From the NCBI GenBank assembly GCA_947501635.1, contig CANMWT010000011.1:1-64000 (forward strand): 64,000 nucleotides of DNA. Reading direction: 5' to 3'. This stretch comes from an uncultured Roseobacter sp. (GTDB taxonomy: Bacteria > Pseudomonadota > Alphaproteobacteria > Rhodobacterales > Rhodobacteraceae). The position numbers were made by a program, and so were the translations under genes. Each line of letters begins with the position of its first letter. Positions within the stretch are counted from its first letter, which is position 1. Positions 1 to 8,934 of this stretch are shown here, in pieces. Below the pieces are notes generated by a model, which searched no databases, had not been told where the DNA came from, and saw only the letters and a list, made by a program, of their open reading frames with translations.

Positions 1-82
1 CTTATGTCGTTTGATTCCCATTTTTGATCCTCCGTTTCCTAACTATAGGGGCGGACCGATTCAAAGGGGGAGGATCACCCGC

Positions 83-400
83 TCAAAAAACACCCACCAC
101 ATCATACATCACCGGCTCAAACCGTGTGCACATCGCGGCAATCTCGCGGTTCCGCCGCCGCATCTCATCACTCCGCAGCATGGCCTGAAAATCCTCGCGC
201 CGTCGCCATTGTGAATAGTTGGCGATCCGCGTCTGGGCGTCGTTCACGTGCAGGCCCGCCGCAATGAACCCCTCCTGCCGCGAGATGAAGTCCGCATAAG
301 CGGCCTTGAGCGCATCCAGCAGATCGGCGCAGGTGCCGGGCGAGCATTCAAAGGTGGTGATGACGGTCTGGGTGTCGTTGGCGGCGTCGATCCGGGGCAT
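83..400 (-). CDS. Antibiotic biosynthesis monooxygenase (ABM) domain protein
   Basis: A 105-residue protein that looks like a single ABM dimeric ferredoxin-like domain: a TVITTFECSPG strand, a helix with ADLLDALKAAY, and a later QWRRREDFQAML segment typical of these small cofactor-less oxygenases or heme-degrading relatives. The reading frame stays open upstream, but the ATG at 400 is preceded by AGGAGAG and gives the usual family length, so I start there. No catalytic residue can be assigned by eye, so the substrate is unknown. It is divergent from the flavin-binding protein gene that starts at 542, so the two may share a control region. Confidence 0.75.
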   Translation of the reverse strand: MPRIDAANDTQTVITTFECSPGTCADLLDALKAAYADFISRQEGFIAAGLHVNDAQTRIANYSQWRRREDFQAMLRSDEMRRRNREIAAMCTRFEPVMYDVVGVF

Positions 401-541
401 GGCTCTCTCCTGATGGCTAGCGACGCCAGTATAACAGATTTCCCAAGCGCCTCGCACACTTGCTCTTTCACTTTGCCAAACAAACTCTCGCCGAAGGCAT
501 GAAATCTTGCCACAGGCACCACTTTGCCCCACATCAGACCC

Positions 542-1024
542 ATGACCAAACGCGACCCCTTCCGACCTGTCGATGCCGCAGCCCGCACACTGGCCCGGCA
601 GCTCATCGACAATGCCACATTTGCCGCGCTCGCGGTGCTCGAAGGCGGCCAGCCAACGGTCACGCGCATCGCGCTCGCCACCACACCCGAGGGCGCGCCG
701 CTGTCACTGATCTCTGACCTCTCCAGCCATACCCGGGCGCTCGATCAGAACCCCGCCTGCGCACTCCTGGTGGGCGAACCCGAAGACCGTGGCGATCCGC
801 TCACCCATCCGCGCCTGACGCTGCAGGCCACAGCGCAGTTCATCCGCCACGGCGGCGCCGAGCACCCCGCCCTGCGCACCCACTATCTGACCCAGCGCCC
901 CAAGGCGAAGCTCTACATCGATTTCGGTGACTTCCGACTTGTCCAATTCGATGTCCACACCGCCCTGCTGAACGGTGGCTTTGGCAAGGCGTTCAAGCTC
1001 TCGCCACACGATCTGCTGCCATAG
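542..1024 (+). CDS. HugZ / pyridoxamine 5'-phosphate oxidase-like FMN-binding protein
   Basis: A 160-residue protein with the pattern of the split-barrel FMN-binding family used for heme utilisation (HugZ-like) and general flavin redox work: an N-terminal helix (ARTLARQLIDNATFAALAVL), then PTVTRIALA, SLISDLSSHTRAL, ACALLVGEP and RLTLQATA strands, and a YLTQRPKAKLYIDFGDF segment near residue 125. The ATG at 542 fits family starts better than the in-frame ATG at 524. It may cleave heme or simply reduce a flavin-dependent substrate; sequence alone does not decide. It lies divergent to the ABM gene, a family that also contains heme-degrading enzymes, which hints at a shared theme. Confidence 0.8.
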   Translation: MTKRDPFRPVDAAARTLARQLIDNATFAALAVLEGGQPTVTRIALATTPEGAPLSLISDLSSHTRALDQNPACALLVGEPEDRGDPLTHPRLTLQATAQFIRHGGAEHPALRTHYLTQRPKAKLYIDFGDFRLVQFDVHTALLNGGFGKAFKLSPHDLLP

Positions 1025-1059
1025 CTGGAAAATCGCAGCCGCGCCCTACATCGCAGGGC

Positions 1060-1599
1060 ATGAGATTAATCCTGACACTCTTGCTGACCCTCCTGCCGCT
1101 CGGTGTACTGGCCGATGACTGGGACGCCCTGCGCGAACCCGGCGCCGTGGCAATCATGCGCCACGCGCTTGCCCCCGGCGGCGGTGACCCCGCCAATTTC
1201 GACGTCACCGACTGCACGACGCAGCGCAACCTTGATGACCGCGGCCGCGATCAGGCCACACGCATCGGGGCCGCACTGCGCGACCGTGGTTTCACCTTCG
1301 ATACCGTGCTCACCTCGCAATGGTGCCGCTGCCGCGACACCGCCACTCTGCTGGCCGTGGGACCCGTCAGTGAAGCGCCAGCGCTCAACTCCTTCTTTCA
1401 GGACCGCTCGACCGCGGCAGCGCAAACCGCTGCCACCGAACAGATCATCCGCGCCACGCAAGGCAGCCTCATGATGGTGACACATCAGGTCAACATCACC
1501 GCACTGACCGGTGTCTTTCCGGCATCTGGCGAAATCATTGTCATCCGTGCCACGGAGAGCGGCATCGAGGTACTGGGCCAGATTGAAATAACCCCCTGA
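1060..1599 (+). CDS. Exported histidine phosphatase superfamily protein
   Basis: A 179-residue protein with a hydrophobic signal peptide (residues 1-18, ending GVLA) followed by a histidine-phosphatase fold. The phosphate-loop sequence is AIMRHALAPG: Arg34 and the nucleophile His35 are present, but the usual third residue Gly of RHG is Ala. Further family features are RNLDDRGRDQA, TSQWCRCRDTA and the second catalytic histidine in MMVTHQVNIT. It probably acts in the periplasm on an unknown phosphoester. It begins 36 nt after the FMN-binding gene and may be co-transcribed with it. The ribosome-binding site is weak. Confidence 0.8.
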   Translation: MRLILTLLLTLLPLGVLADDWDALREPGAVAIMRHALAPGGGDPANFDVTDCTTQRNLDDRGRDQATRIGAALRDRGFTFDTVLTSQWCRCRDTATLLAVGPVSEAPALNSFFQDRSTAAAQTAATEQIIRATQGSLMMVTHQVNITALTGVFPASGEIIVIRATESGIEVLGQIEITP

Positions 1600-1688
1600 A
1601 ACCTGTGAGCGTAGGCAAACTTCGCCTTGCGGTGCCGCGCCACAAGAGTAGCCTGTGCGTGAGCAACCATAACCAACAGGAGAACCCC

Positions 1689-2198
1689 ATGACTTTTGCC
1701 AAGACACTTGCCGCCGCCACCGCGCTGACCTGCCTGACGGCGCCCCTTGCAACAGCAGACACCTTCCTCAAGTACGGCGAGGTCGAAGGCTGGAACGTCT
1801 ACATTGATCAGGAAAAGAAATCCTGCCTGATCGAAGCGGTCGACAGCGCAGAAAACGTCGTCCAGATGGGCCTGACAGAGGACCGCAGCGTCGGGTATTT
1901 GGGCGTCTTCACCAAGGGCGAGACAGATATCAAAGCAGGCGACGTCGAAGCTGTGGCCATCCTGATCGGCGAAAACATCTATTTGGGCGAAGTTACCGGC
2001 ATGCGCGGCAACATCACCGCAGGCTACTCTGGCGGATACGTGCTCAGCGACAGCCCCCAGTTCGTGAAAGATATTGAACAGCAATATGAAATGATCGTCT
2101 TCCCCGAAAAGGAATACGCCTTCACAATCGACCTGAGCGGCACCAAAAAAGCCATAGCCTTGGCACGCGAGTGCAACGAGAAACAAATCAGCGGGTAA
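1689..2198 (+). CDS. Exported hypothetical protein
   Basis: A 169-residue protein starting at an ATG with AGGAGA eight bases upstream. Residues 1-23 form a clear signal peptide (hydrophobic core, ATA-D cleavage). The mature part is acidic, beta-rich and has two cysteines (one in KKSCLIEA, one in ARECNEKQ) that could form a disulfide. Its pattern of a W-x-V-Y start, a central VAILIGENIY strand and a C-terminal Cys near the end recalls the IalB-type exported proteins of alphaproteobacteria, but that is only a resemblance. Function unknown. Confidence 0.7.
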   Translation: MTFAKTLAAATALTCLTAPLATADTFLKYGEVEGWNVYIDQEKKSCLIEAVDSAENVVQMGLTEDRSVGYLGVFTKGETDIKAGDVEAVAILIGENIYLGEVTGMRGNITAGYSGGYVLSDSPQFVKDIEQQYEMIVFPEKEYAFTIDLSGTKKAIALARECNEKQISG

Positions 2199-2298
2199 CA
2201 GCGGCGCGGCGCGGGCGCACATGGGACCGCGCTATGCGTCCCAACGCGGCGCCATCTTTTTTTCTGGCCCCGCGCCTGCCTTGGCCTACCTAGCGATT

Positions 2299-2724
2299 AT
2301 GCGTTTTTTGATCTGCCTTCTGGCCCTGACGGGCCCTGCTACCGCGTGGGAATTCACTCCCGGTCTGCCCTGCCTGCTGACCCACGAGACCCCGCAGGCC
2401 GAGATCACCCTGACCTACGACCCGCGCATCCCGCTTTATACCGTCACCATCCGCCAAAACGCACCGCTGCCCGAGGCGCCGGTGTTTTCTATGCGCTTTG
2501 ACGGCCCCGCGGGGCTGACCATATCGACCGATCGCCACGGGCTCAGCACCGACAGCCACGCGGTTACCGTGTCAGATCGCGGTTTTGGGAACGTACTCAA
2601 CGGTCTGCAGTTCAACGACACGGCAACGGCCCTGCTGGGCGACCGCGCGATCACCTTTCCGCTCGAGGGCGCGGCTGATCCCGTCGCCGCCTTCCGTCTC
2701 TGCAATCCGCAGGCCGGCGTTTAA
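2299..2724 (+). CDS. Exported hypothetical protein
   Basis: A 141-residue protein with a signal peptide (MRFLICLLALTGPATA, residues 1-16) and a beta-rich mature domain with two cysteines, at LPCLLTHE and at RLCNPQ near the C-terminus. An in-frame ATG at 2221 would add 26 residues that look like junk, and the signal peptide fixes the start at 2299. No family is recognised. It runs convergently into the hemerythrin gene, with the two stop codons sharing four bases (2721-2724). Confidence 0.65.
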   Translation: MRFLICLLALTGPATAWEFTPGLPCLLTHETPQAEITLTYDPRIPLYTVTIRQNAPLPEAPVFSMRFDGPAGLTISTDRHGLSTDSHAVTVSDRGFGNVLNGLQFNDTATALLGDRAITFPLEGAADPVAAFRLCNPQAGV

Positions 2725-3269
2725 CCGCGAAAACCGCTGTTAAGGATGACCGGCACGATGATCTCTTCTTCATCGGTCAGGTGCCGCTCAAGCAAGGTGG
2801 CAAACCGGTCAAGCTGCGCCGAGAAGGGACTGACCTCCGCCCCCTGCAGGACCGAGTTCGCCCCCTGTGCCACGCTATGAAGCAACCCGTCCATCGCCTC
2901 GTGATCCGACTCGAGCAGATCAAACCCATGCGCCACACGGGCGTCCAGCGTGACAAGCTTGGGAAAATAATGGTGATCCTCGATCTGGTGATGGCCGTGC
3001 AATTCGTTCAAAAGCGTACCGGCGTATTGCGACAGGCGCGGCGCATAAGCCTCAAACCCCATGTCGCCCTCCGCGCGTGCCCGCGCATCTTCCTGCAACT
3101 GGCGCAGCAACCTGCGGAACATCATGTGGCGCTGCATCCAGAACTGGACCAACTGGCCGAAATTGCTGTGGCTCTGCCATGTCTCGCGCGGATATTGCTC
3201 CACCAGAACGCGCAGCGTGTCTGGCAAACCGTCCCGCGTGTCCAGCGCCAGTGTTGTCTGATCGGTCAT
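2721..3269 (-). CDS. Hemerythrin HHE domain protein
   Basis: A 182-residue helical protein with the spaced His/Glu set of an HHE cation-binding domain: QRHMMFRRLL, LNELHGHHQIEDHHYFPKL, LLESDHEAMDGLL and LLERHLTDEEEIIVPV. Such proteins carry a non-heme diiron centre that binds O2 or NO, or serves iron-sulfur repair. It follows the zinc-ribbon gene at 3279-3509 by nine bases on the same strand, so the two are probably one operon. The start codon has only a weak Shine-Dalgarno, consistent with translational coupling. Confidence 0.88.
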   Translation of the reverse strand: MTDQTTLALDTRDGLPDTLRVLVEQYPRETWQSHSNFGQLVQFWMQRHMMFRRLLRQLQEDARARAEGDMGFEAYAPRLSQYAGTLLNELHGHHQIEDHHYFPKLVTLDARVAHGFDLLESDHEAMDGLLHSVAQGANSVLQGAEVSPFSAQLDRFATLLERHLTDEEEIIVPVILNSGFRG

Positions 3270-3278
3270 CCAGCAACT

Positions 3279-3509
3279 CTAGAAATCGAAGATATCGTCC
3301 AGAAAGCTGCTGCGTTTTTTCTTTTTGTAGCCGCCGCGGTATTCACCCCGCTGGGCGGCGGGCGGCGGTGCAGGTGGCGCAGAGCGGTCGATGATCTTGT
3401 CCAGCTCGCCCCGATCCAGCCAAACCCCGCGACACTGCGGGCAGTAGTCAATTTCGACCCCGCTGCGGTCCGCAATCACGAGGGTTGTTCCATCCACCGG
3501 GCATCTCAT
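3279..3509 (-). CDS. TFIIB-type zinc ribbon protein
   Basis: A 76-residue protein of the zf-TFIIB family. Cys pairs are visible in RCPVDGT at the N-terminus and YCPQCRGVWLDRGEL around residues 22-37, the signature of this zinc ribbon. The C-terminal half is low-complexity: a PAPPP stretch, Gly/Tyr, KKKKR and an acidic FLDDIFDF tail. A strong AAGGAG lies before the ATG. It precedes the hemerythrin gene in an apparent two-gene operon. The role is not known; the family is often a small regulatory or chaperone-like partner. Confidence 0.85.
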   Translation of the reverse strand: MRCPVDGTTLVIADRSGVEIDYCPQCRGVWLDRGELDKIIDRSAPPAPPPAAQRGEYRGGYKKKKRSSFLDDIFDF

Positions 3510-3648
3510 CGCATTCTCCTTGCTGCTGCCAGACAGAACATAGGCGCGCGTGCGGCTATTTCACCTGCCAGCTGCCTAAAATACCCGTTTTTGGCGTAAC
3601 CAATTATTAACCCCCATTAACCATGATACAGCGCAGGAGAACTTGCTC

Positions 3649-4317
3649 ATGCGGTCCGTGGCACTGGCGCTGATACTATTACTCGCAGGCGCCCCTGCCG
3701 CAGAGGCCGGTGCATGGCTGCGCAGCAAGGGTGATGGCTTTGGCGCGACATCTGTCTCAACCAACAAGGACAGAGAGCTTTCCACAAGCCTCTACGGCGA
3801 ATACGGCCTGACAGAACGGCTGACCCTCGGTCTCGACATCAGCTACGGTGTCGACAGGACCTTCTTCCAGCAAGGCTCCGGCATTGCCTTTCTGCGTTTT
3901 CCACTGGGCCCCACGGACCGGACGCACAAATGGGCGGCCCATATCGGTCTGGGCGCGCGCTACCTGCAAGGCTACTTCCTGCGCGCCGCCGAAGCGGGGC
4001 TGTCCTGGGGCCGCGGCATCCAATGGCGCGACAAATACGGCTGGCTCAACGTCGACGGCAGCTACAACATCCCGCAATCCCCTGCCGACAGCCGCCTGAA
4101 AATAGACGGTACCGCGGGCATTGGCCTGAACGACCGCTTCAAGGTCATGCTGCAGATGTTCAACACGCATGAGGGTGGACAGACCTTTTCACAAATCGCA
4201 CCGTCCCTGCTGTGGTCACCCGGCGGCGGCACATCCACCATCCAGCTCAGCGCCGAAATCCCGGTTGCCGGCGGCGGAGAGACCGCTTTGAAAATAGGCG
4301 TCTGGGTAGAGTTTTGA
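3649..4317 (+). CDS. Putative outer-membrane beta-barrel protein
   Basis: A 222-residue exported protein. The ATG at 3649 is chosen over the in-frame TTG six bases earlier because AGGAGA sits eight bases upstream of the ATG. A signal peptide of about 20 residues (ending AAEAG) precedes alternating aromatic/glycine strands such as TSLYGEYGLTERLTLGLDI, WAAHIGLGARYL and KIGVWVEF; the last Phe at the C-terminus is the BAM-recognition feature of outer-membrane barrels. Substrate unknown. It lies three bases from the converging pectate-lyase-like gene. Confidence 0.7.
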   Translation: MRSVALALILLLAGAPAAEAGAWLRSKGDGFGATSVSTNKDRELSTSLYGEYGLTERLTLGLDISYGVDRTFFQQGSGIAFLRFPLGPTDRTHKWAAHIGLGARYLQGYFLRAAEAGLSWGRGIQWRDKYGWLNVDGSYNIPQSPADSRLKIDGTAGIGLNDRFKVMLQMFNTHEGGQTFSQIAPSLLWSPGGGTSTIQLSAEIPVAGGGETALKIGVWVEF

Positions 4318-4320
4318 GCG

Positions 4321-6606
4321 TCAGGTATCCATGCGCAGCGTGATCTGCACCTCGCCTTCAACCGGCTCCGGCCAGACCAGATGCACCAGTTCACCGGCCC
4401 CGCCCTGCTCTGGCAAAACCGCCGGGGCCACATGCTGCACCGCACCCGCGGCATCCACAATCGCACCGCGTGCCGTCACCGCATCCACCGACAGCGCACG
4501 CGCGGCAAAGGGCAACTTGCCCTGATCTGCAACAACCCATGTGGCGGCCACGCTCGCTTCGCGGTGGCGCAGCGTGAGCGGGCTGAAGACCTGATCGCGC
4601 ACATTGTGAAACGAATTCGCGGCAAAAGTCACATCCTTCATGCGCGCATAATCCAGATCGGCAAACGACGTGTCCACGCGCTCGGCCCGGTCAATGGCGC
4701 CGTTGATCGACCGGAAGTGGTTGCCCGTGACACTGACCCCCGACAGGAAATGGCCCGGACCATGCGGCTTGACAACAATATAGCTGAACCACGGCGCCAC
4801 AGCGCCCGACAAAAAGATATTGTCCGCAATCGTGAGTGCAGAAAACGAAAATTCCGCATTAAACTCTGGTGCCGCATCCTGTTCGTTCGTCCATTCAACA
4901 AAGCAGTTGTCCACGTAGTTTCCCGTTACCGTACTGCTGGTATGGGTCCGCGCGATCACCAGCCCCGCGCTTCGAATACCATTGTCGATCGCATCCCCCT
5001 GAAAGAAATGATTGCCCGCGATGATGCTGTTGGCCCCGCCTATCACACCGAAATGACGGAACTTGGTCGCGCGGCAATTGCGCAGCTTGATGTCATTGGC
5101 GTTGGTGTTGAACCCGATGCTCACCCGGTCCGGCACATCCAGCGCATCTTCTGCCGAAAGAAACTGGCAGCGGTCAATCAACATGCCCTGACAACCGACG
5201 CCCGCCGACGTCACGCCACGGTCCTTCGGCCGCGACACAAAGCAATCCCGCATATGAAAAATCAGCCCGGACGGTGCCAGCATCACACCGCTCGCGATGC
5301 TGTTGCATTGCAACTCCACATCCGACAGCACCATCTTGCTGAGGCTGTCAAAACCACTGAAATCCAGAATATATTTGAACCGACGAAAGGTGAAATCCTG
5401 CGTGCCCACCGCATCGAAGAGTGCTGCACTCAGAGTGATCTCCTGCGTGGCGATATTCTTGGCCCGCACATATACCTCGCGCCCCACGCCAACACCCTCA
5501 ACCAGTGCGCCCACGGGAACATTGGCAACATTGAGAACACCCGTCAGCGTCTTGTTGTCTGCAGGTGCATAGGTAGCCTGAGAGGTGACAACCTCGGTGT
5601 CCCAAGGGGTCGTGCCCTGCGCCTCCAACTGGCCATTGCGAATGACCCGCCGTGTGGCATAGCTGGGACGGTTGGGCACAGCCGCCGCCATGTCAATCGG
5701 CCCGCTCACCGCGACCTTGCGCCCGCCCAGATCAAAACTCTCGTGATCGGCATTGTTCAAAAGCGCCTGAAACCCCTTGCGAAAGGCCAGCTCCTCATTC
5801 CCAAACGCGGCGATATAGCTCGGCAAATCAAAGTTCTGGCGCAGCAGCAGCAAAACGTCATCCGCTGATGTCACGGTTCCTTCAAAGTCTACAGGCACAT
5901 CAAAAGTGACGGATGAGCCCAACAGATAGGTGCCCTTGGACACCAGCACCCGACGCCCCGCAGCCGCCGCATTGGCCGCCACAAAAGCCGCGCTGTCGTC
6001 TGTAACCCCGTCACCAACAGCGCCGTAGTCACGCACATCAGCCAGTGCCAGCATGTCACGCAAAAAAACAGAGGTGACATCCTCGACTACCAGATCGTCG
6101 ACCCGCACGATCCCGCCCGTGGGCCCGGTCAGGTCCAGCCCGAAATGCCCATATAGCGCGCCACTTCCCCAAACCATGTCGACGCCGCCGCGCGCGCCGG
6201 CACCAATGATCGCGGAAACCTCGACCACCTCGCCATAACTTTGCAAGGCAACGGCGGAACCGGTGGTCACAACCCCCGGCACAGCCACGCCACCTGCACC
6301 GCCTGCAAAGGCGGCGATGCGAACCGACGGGAAATTCCCGCTGACCGCTTTGACCCTTGCGGTTACGCGCAGATAGCAGCCCGGCAAGAGTGGCGTTTCC
6401 CCCATGTAACGCAACGCCTGTGTGCCGCTTGTCTTGAGGATTTCCAGACATCCGCCAAAATCCTGATCCGCCGGCACAAAAACGGCGTTGGCCGCATTGG
6501 CATAGGTGTCAGATCCCGGCGTGCCATCGCCGCTGGAATACACGTCAAGACCCGCCGCAAAAGCGGGCGGCTGCAACAGCACCCCGTCAGTGATTGCCTT
6601 GTTCAT
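4321..6606 (-). CDS. Right-handed beta-helix protein, pectate-lyase-3 / GH28-related
   Basis: A large 761-residue protein. Around residues 190-210 it carries VRDYGAVGDGVTDDSAAF, the hallmark of the pectate-lyase-3 superfamily beta-helix found in polysaccharide lyases, GH28-related enzymes and phage tail spikes. Later repeats with short beta-strands and Asn-rich turns (IAGNHF, VTGNYVDN, VTGNHFRS, FAANSFHN) are parallel beta-helix rungs. Before it sits a beta-sandwich-like, possibly carbohydrate-binding region. No N-terminal signal peptide is visible, unusual for a secreted lyase. A GAGGG element precedes the ATG. Its neighbours do not indicate a substrate. Confidence 0.75.
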   Translation of the reverse strand: MNKAITDGVLLQPPAFAAGLDVYSSGDGTPGSDTYANAANAVFVPADQDFGGCLEILKTSGTQALRYMGETPLLPGCYLRVTARVKAVSGNFPSVRIAAFAGGAGGVAVPGVVTTGSAVALQSYGEVVEVSAIIGAGARGGVDMVWGSGALYGHFGLDLTGPTGGIVRVDDLVVEDVTSVFLRDMLALADVRDYGAVGDGVTDDSAAFVAANAAAAGRRVLVSKGTYLLGSSVTFDVPVDFEGTVTSADDVLLLLRQNFDLPSYIAAFGNEELAFRKGFQALLNNADHESFDLGGRKVAVSGPIDMAAAVPNRPSYATRRVIRNGQLEAQGTTPWDTEVVTSQATYAPADNKTLTGVLNVANVPVGALVEGVGVGREVYVRAKNIATQEITLSAALFDAVGTQDFTFRRFKYILDFSGFDSLSKMVLSDVELQCNSIASGVMLAPSGLIFHMRDCFVSRPKDRGVTSAGVGCQGMLIDRCQFLSAEDALDVPDRVSIGFNTNANDIKLRNCRATKFRHFGVIGGANSIIAGNHFFQGDAIDNGIRSAGLVIARTHTSSTVTGNYVDNCFVEWTNEQDAAPEFNAEFSFSALTIADNIFLSGAVAPWFSYIVVKPHGPGHFLSGVSVTGNHFRSINGAIDRAERVDTSFADLDYARMKDVTFAANSFHNVRDQVFSPLTLRHREASVAATWVVADQGKLPFAARALSVDAVTARGAIVDAAGAVQHVAPAVLPEQGGAGELVHLVWPEPVEGEVQITLRMDT

Positions 6607-6727
6607 CGATCAAACCCTCTTGCACAGCGGCGCTTGCCGCCGGTTGAAATACCGCGCCGACCCGCACGCAAAGGGCACGGCCGACCGGTCGCAAGAAGTA
6701 TCAAGGCAGGGTTAAAGAGGGCTCACA

Positions 6728-6742
6728 CCACCGTCACGGTGG
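6728..6742 (-). terminator. Possible terminator hairpin after the DUF4864 gene
   Basis: A near-perfect palindrome (CCACCGT, one base, ACGGTGG) lies just past the stop of the minus-strand gene at 6761. A U-tract is poor, so it is only a weak terminator candidate. Confidence 0.35.
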
Positions 6743-6760
6743 CCCGCAGGCGCTGCAGCG

Positions 6761-7162
6761 TCAGGCGGTGAAATCGGATGAATCGAGGATCTTGACGCCG
6801 TTGATGCGCCAGCCTTCGGCAGTCTCGGTCATGCGGTAATCCAGCACATGTACCGTCCCTTGCTGATCCGTAATCATGACCCGCTGCCAGTGCGCGCCAT
6901 CTTCGATCCGGCTTTCCAGATAGCGCACAGACCCGGGCCGCCACACCATGGGGTACCCTTGCGTCACCATACGGCCAAAGTTTTCCGGCGTCCGGAAATA
7001 TTGCTTGAGAACGGGGCTGGCGAATTCAAGGGCGGCGGCGAAATCATCCGCCTGAAAGGCTTCAAGCTGCCGGTCGATGATGGCCTGCATCTCTTCGGGA
7101 TCGGCTGCCGCTCCGAAAGCGGCAATCGACCACATCAGGGCTCCGGTTATCACTGCGCGCAC
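6761..7162 (-). CDS. DUF4864 family exported protein
   Basis: A 133-residue protein. I start at GTG 7162, which has GAGGAG seven bases upstream, and not at the ATG at 7186, which has none. Residues 1-19 are a signal peptide. The mature domain resembles the SnoaL/NTF2-like DUF4864 family: an IIDRQLEAFQADDFAAALEFAS helix pair, then a GYPMVWRPGSV strand, ending in GWRINGVKIL. It has no known reaction; the fold is a small alpha+beta barrel that often binds a ligand. It lies downstream of lysK on the same strand with a 60-base gap. Confidence 0.8.
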   Translation of the reverse strand: MRAVITGALMWSIAAFGAAADPEEMQAIIDRQLEAFQADDFAAALEFASPVLKQYFRTPENFGRMVTQGYPMVWRPGSVRYLESRIEDGAHWQRVMITDQQGTVHVLDYRMTETAEGWRINGVKILDSSDFTA

Positions 7163-7222
7163 TGTCTGTCTCCTCGTTTTTGTCATAACAAGGGTAAGCC
7201 GCCTGCACGCCGCGGCAAGTCT

Positions 7223-8815
7223 TCAGCTGTCCGCGTCCGGTTCCACCAGTGCGCCGGCCAGCGCCGCATCGATAAGCGCCACCGTCTCCGCAAGGCCGTA
7301 AAGCGCAATAAATCCTCCAAACCGCGGCCCCTGACTTGCACCCAGAAGCACTTCGTAAAGCGCCGAGAACCACCCGCGCAGCGGATCGAACCGATCGCGC
7401 CCACAGGCGTAAACGATGGATTGCAGCGCCTCGTCCTCGATAGGGCCGTCATAGGCTTTCAGCTGGTCGCGCAGGTGTTCCAACGCTTCGCGCTCCAGAT
7501 CGCTTGGCAGGCGGTAAGTCTTCTGCGGCTTTACAAAGTCATTGTAGTAGCGCACCGCAAAGCCCGCTGCCGCATCCATGTCAGGGTTGGTTTCAGGCGT
7601 GGCCTCCGGCGCATAACGCTGGATAAAACCCCACAGCTGGGACTTGTCTTCTGCCGAAGAAACGCTCGCCAGATTAAGCAACATCGAAAACGGAACCAGC
7701 ATATTCGACGTAGGCACATCGCCGCCATGGATGTGCCAGACCGGATTGTTTAACTGTTGAACTACATCCTGAGTGGCATAGGCGCGCAGCTGCTGATGAT
7801 ACTCGTCCACCGCTTTCGGGATCACGTCGAAAAACATCCGCTTGGCAGTCTTGGGCTTTTGATACATGAAATACGAAAGGCTCTCGGTGCTGGCATAGGT
7901 CAGCCACTCGTCGATACTCACGCCGTTGCCCGACGACTTGGAAATCTTTTGTCCCTGATCGTCTAGGAAAAGCTCGTAAGAGAAGTGCGACGGCGGCCGT
8001 GCGCCCAGCGTCCGGCAGATCGCGTCATAGATTTTCTCGTTTGTGGCATGCTCTTTGCCATACATCTCGAAATCAACCCCGAGTGCCGCCCAACGCGCCC
8101 CGAAATCCGGCTTCCACTGCAGCTTCACATTGCCACCGGTCACCGGCAAGGTCATCTCCTCGCCCTCGGGCGTGTCAAAGGTCACTGTACCGTCCTGCGC
8201 ATTCACATGTTTCATCGGAACATACAACACGCGGCCCGTTTCGGGATGGATCGGTAAAAAGATGGAATAGGTCTGCTGGCGTTCCTCGCGCAGCGACTTC
8301 AGCATGATCTTCATCAGATCATCATACTTCTCCGCACAGCGCAGTAGCGTCTCGTCAAACTGACCCGACCGGTAGAAGTCACGCGCCGAAATGAACTCAT
8401 ATTCGAACCCGAAGGTATCCAGAAAACGGCGCAGCATCGCATTGTTGTGATGACCAAAGCTCTCGTATTCGCCAAAAGGATCGGGCACCGACGTCAGCGG
8501 TTTTTGCAGATGCGGCTCCAGCAGCTCCGGGTTCGGCACGTTTCCAGGCACCTTGCGCAAACCGTCCAGATCATCCGAGAAACACACCAGCTTGGTCGGA
8601 ATGTCAGAAATCTCCTGAAACGCCCGCATGACCATGCTGGTGCGGGCCACCTCGCCAAAGGTCCCGATATGCGGCAGGCCAGACGGGCCATACCCTGTCT
8701 CAAACAACACAAAGCCCTTCTCCGGCGGCGCTTTTTCATAGCGTTTGAGCACTCGGCGTGCCTCTTCAAAAGGCCATGCTTTGCTTGTCATTGCAGCGTC
8801 GCGCGTAGGGGACAT
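7223..8815 (-). CDS. lysK: Lysyl-tRNA synthetase, class I
   Basis: A 530-residue class I lysyl-tRNA synthetase, the archaeal-type enzyme that most alphaproteobacteria use instead of class II LysS. The class I signatures are both present: HIGT in [10 protein letters not shown] (residues 46-55) and KISKS in [11 protein letters not shown] around residue 290. The enzyme activates lysine with ATP and charges tRNA-Lys in the cytosol. An internal ATG at 8791 (MTSKAWPF) is a possible alternative start; GGTGAG lies in front of the longer form. It is divergent from the TerB-family gene. Confidence 0.96.
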   Translation of the reverse strand: MSPTRDAAMTSKAWPFEEARRVLKRYEKAPPEKGFVLFETGYGPSGLPHIGTFGEVARTSMVMRAFQEISDIPTKLVCFSDDLDGLRKVPGNVPNPELLEPHLQKPLTSVPDPFGEYESFGHHNNAMLRRFLDTFGFEYEFISARDFYRSGQFDETLLRCAEKYDDLMKIMLKSLREERQQTYSIFLPIHPETGRVLYVPMKHVNAQDGTVTFDTPEGEEMTLPVTGGNVKLQWKPDFGARWAALGVDFEMYGKEHATNEKIYDAICRTLGARPPSHFSYELFLDDQGQKISKSSGNGVSIDEWLTYASTESLSYFMYQKPKTAKRMFFDVIPKAVDEYHQQLRAYATQDVVQQLNNPVWHIHGGDVPTSNMLVPFSMLLNLASVSSAEDKSQLWGFIQRYAPEATPETNPDMDAAAGFAVRYYNDFVKPQKTYRLPSDLEREALEHLRDQLKAYDGPIEDEALQSIVYACGRDRFDPLRGWFSALYEVLLGASQGPRFGGFIALYGLAETVALIDAALAGALVEPDADS

Positions 8816-8934
8816 TTCTCACCACATCAGAATCTGCTGCGCCCTGTGCGCAGACTTCCGCCCGTCCCTATTGCCTTGTCACTGTGGCGTCAATAATCTG
8901 CCACCTGTATCCCTTACCGAAAGCCCCCCTCCCC

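Noticed and set aside
1-82. Possible gene start or terminator at the left edge
   Set aside because: Only 82 bases downstream of the ABM stop; no stem with U-run and no reading frame with support.
4381-5868. A 495-residue plus-strand open frame opposite the beta-helix gene
   Set aside because: It is an antisense shadow of a GC-rich coding region; Arg/His-rich composition and no recognisable domain.
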